44,338 nucleotides of DNA, taken from NCBI GenBank assembly GCA_029884425.1, contig JAOUHV010000022.1:1-44338 (forward strand), written 5' to 3'. A program made the position numbers and the translations under genes. How positions within the stretch are numbered: position 1 is the stretch's first letter; each line of letters starts with the position of its first letter. This document shows positions 43,912-44,338 of the stretch, piece by piece. The stretch comes from Gammaproteobacteria bacterium (GTDB lineage Bacteria; Pseudomonadota; Gammaproteobacteria; S012-40). The notes under the pieces are model-generated. The model did not search any database, had not been told where the DNA came from, and worked only from the letters and a program-made list of their open reading frames with translations.

Positions 43912-44338
43912 ATGCGCAAAATGGGAGTAATGCTCGCTGCGTGTCTGGGCGGAATGTTGGCCTGGAGTCACCTGGTTCTGGCGTTGGATTTTCCGTTAGC
44001 CCCTGATCGCGTTCCCGATGTTTCCAATACTCGCCATAATTTTTCCGTGGATGGCCCTGCACCGCTGAAAACCAACGAGCCGCGCAACGTCGTATCCACT
44101 AATCAAAAAGAAGTCTGCGTATTCTGCCATATCCCTCATGCTGCGGCTGCGAATGTTGGCAATCCTCGACCGTTGTGGGCGCGTGACGCCATCGAAACGG
44201 CGGGCGGTGCCGTGACGTATACGCTGTACGCATCTGGCTCAACCGATGCGACTTTGGCGCAACCTGGTAATGCTTCCAAAATGTGTTTGTCATGTCATGA
44301 CGGTACGTTGTCGGTGGCGACGGTGGGTAGTATGACTG
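43912..44338 (+). CDS. Multiheme c-type cytochrome, 3' end cut by window edge
   Basis: ATG at 43912, 2 bp after the preceding stop; 142 residues visible and the frame continues past the last base. Signal peptide MRKMGVMLAACLGGMLAWSHLVLA. Two CxxCH sites are visible: CVFCH (69-73), followed by IPH, and CLSCH (125-129), followed by DG. This matches the first tetraheme cytochrome (34365) in haem-site sequence and spacing, so further CxxCH sites are expected beyond the edge. The gene was not otherwise evident from complete open frames because it is truncated. Electron-transfer role inferred from the haem sites and context. Confidence 0.88.
   Translation, partial: MRKMGVMLAACLGGMLAWSHLVLALDFPLAPDRVPDVSNTRHNFSVDGPAPLKTNEPRNVVSTNQKEVCVFCHIPHAAAANVGNPRPLWARDAIETAGGAVTYTLYASGSTDATLAQPGNASKMCLSCHDGTLSVATVGSMT

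Overview
This window looks like chromosome from a free-living, chemolithoautotrophic gammaproteobacterium. The evidence is a form IA RuBisCO locus (cbbR divergent from cbbL-cbbS-cbbQ-cbbO), a beta-carbonic anhydrase, ribulose-phosphate 3-epimerase, and a dense cluster of secreted multiheme c-type cytochromes with an outer-membrane barrel. No carboxysome, phage, IS, CRISPR, rRNA or tRNA sequence was recognised. The species cannot be told from the sequence alone; sulfur- or iron-oxidising Gammaproteobacteria are the natural comparison.

Region 1 (1-18840): four giant paralogous genes in tandem, the first cut by the left edge. Each complete one encodes a lipoprotein with 9-12 cadherin-like beta-sandwich repeats of about 90 residues. 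Three end in a seven-bladed FG-GAP propeller; the second ends in a right-handed beta-helix plus a fibronectin III-like domain. They look like surface adhesion or matrix proteins.

Region 2 (18841-27290): a small hypothetical gene, a small barrel-like outer-membrane protein, beta-carbonic anhydrase, then the Calvin-cycle locus. cbbR reads away from cbbL across a 308-bp AT-rich control region holding a 15-bp direct repeat. A terminator-like hairpin sits between cbbL and cbbS and another hairpin follows cbbS, so subunit and activase (cbbQ, cbbO) output is probably graded.

Region 3 (27291-33109): mixed housekeeping and hypothetical genes: a 122-residue hypothetical, an MJ0882-like methyltransferase, a DUF302 protein, a large secreted protein with a CFI-box C-terminal sorting signal, a DUF3530-like hydrolase, and rpe.

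Region 4 (33106-44338, cut by the right edge): all on the plus strand. In order: an NHL-propeller lipoprotein overlapping rpe, a tetraheme cytochrome, a PpiC-type periplasmic isomerase, a 634-codon outer-membrane barrel, two triheme c7-type cytochromes, a cupredoxin lipoprotein with a long helical tail, a third triheme cytochrome, two more NHL lipoproteins, and the start of a second cytochrome like the first. At least 15 haem sites are visible. This is the most interesting part of the window: a candidate porin-cytochrome conduit across the outer membrane, with a copper protein among its parts, beside carbon-fixation genes. The direction of electron flow and the substrate are not shown by the sequence.
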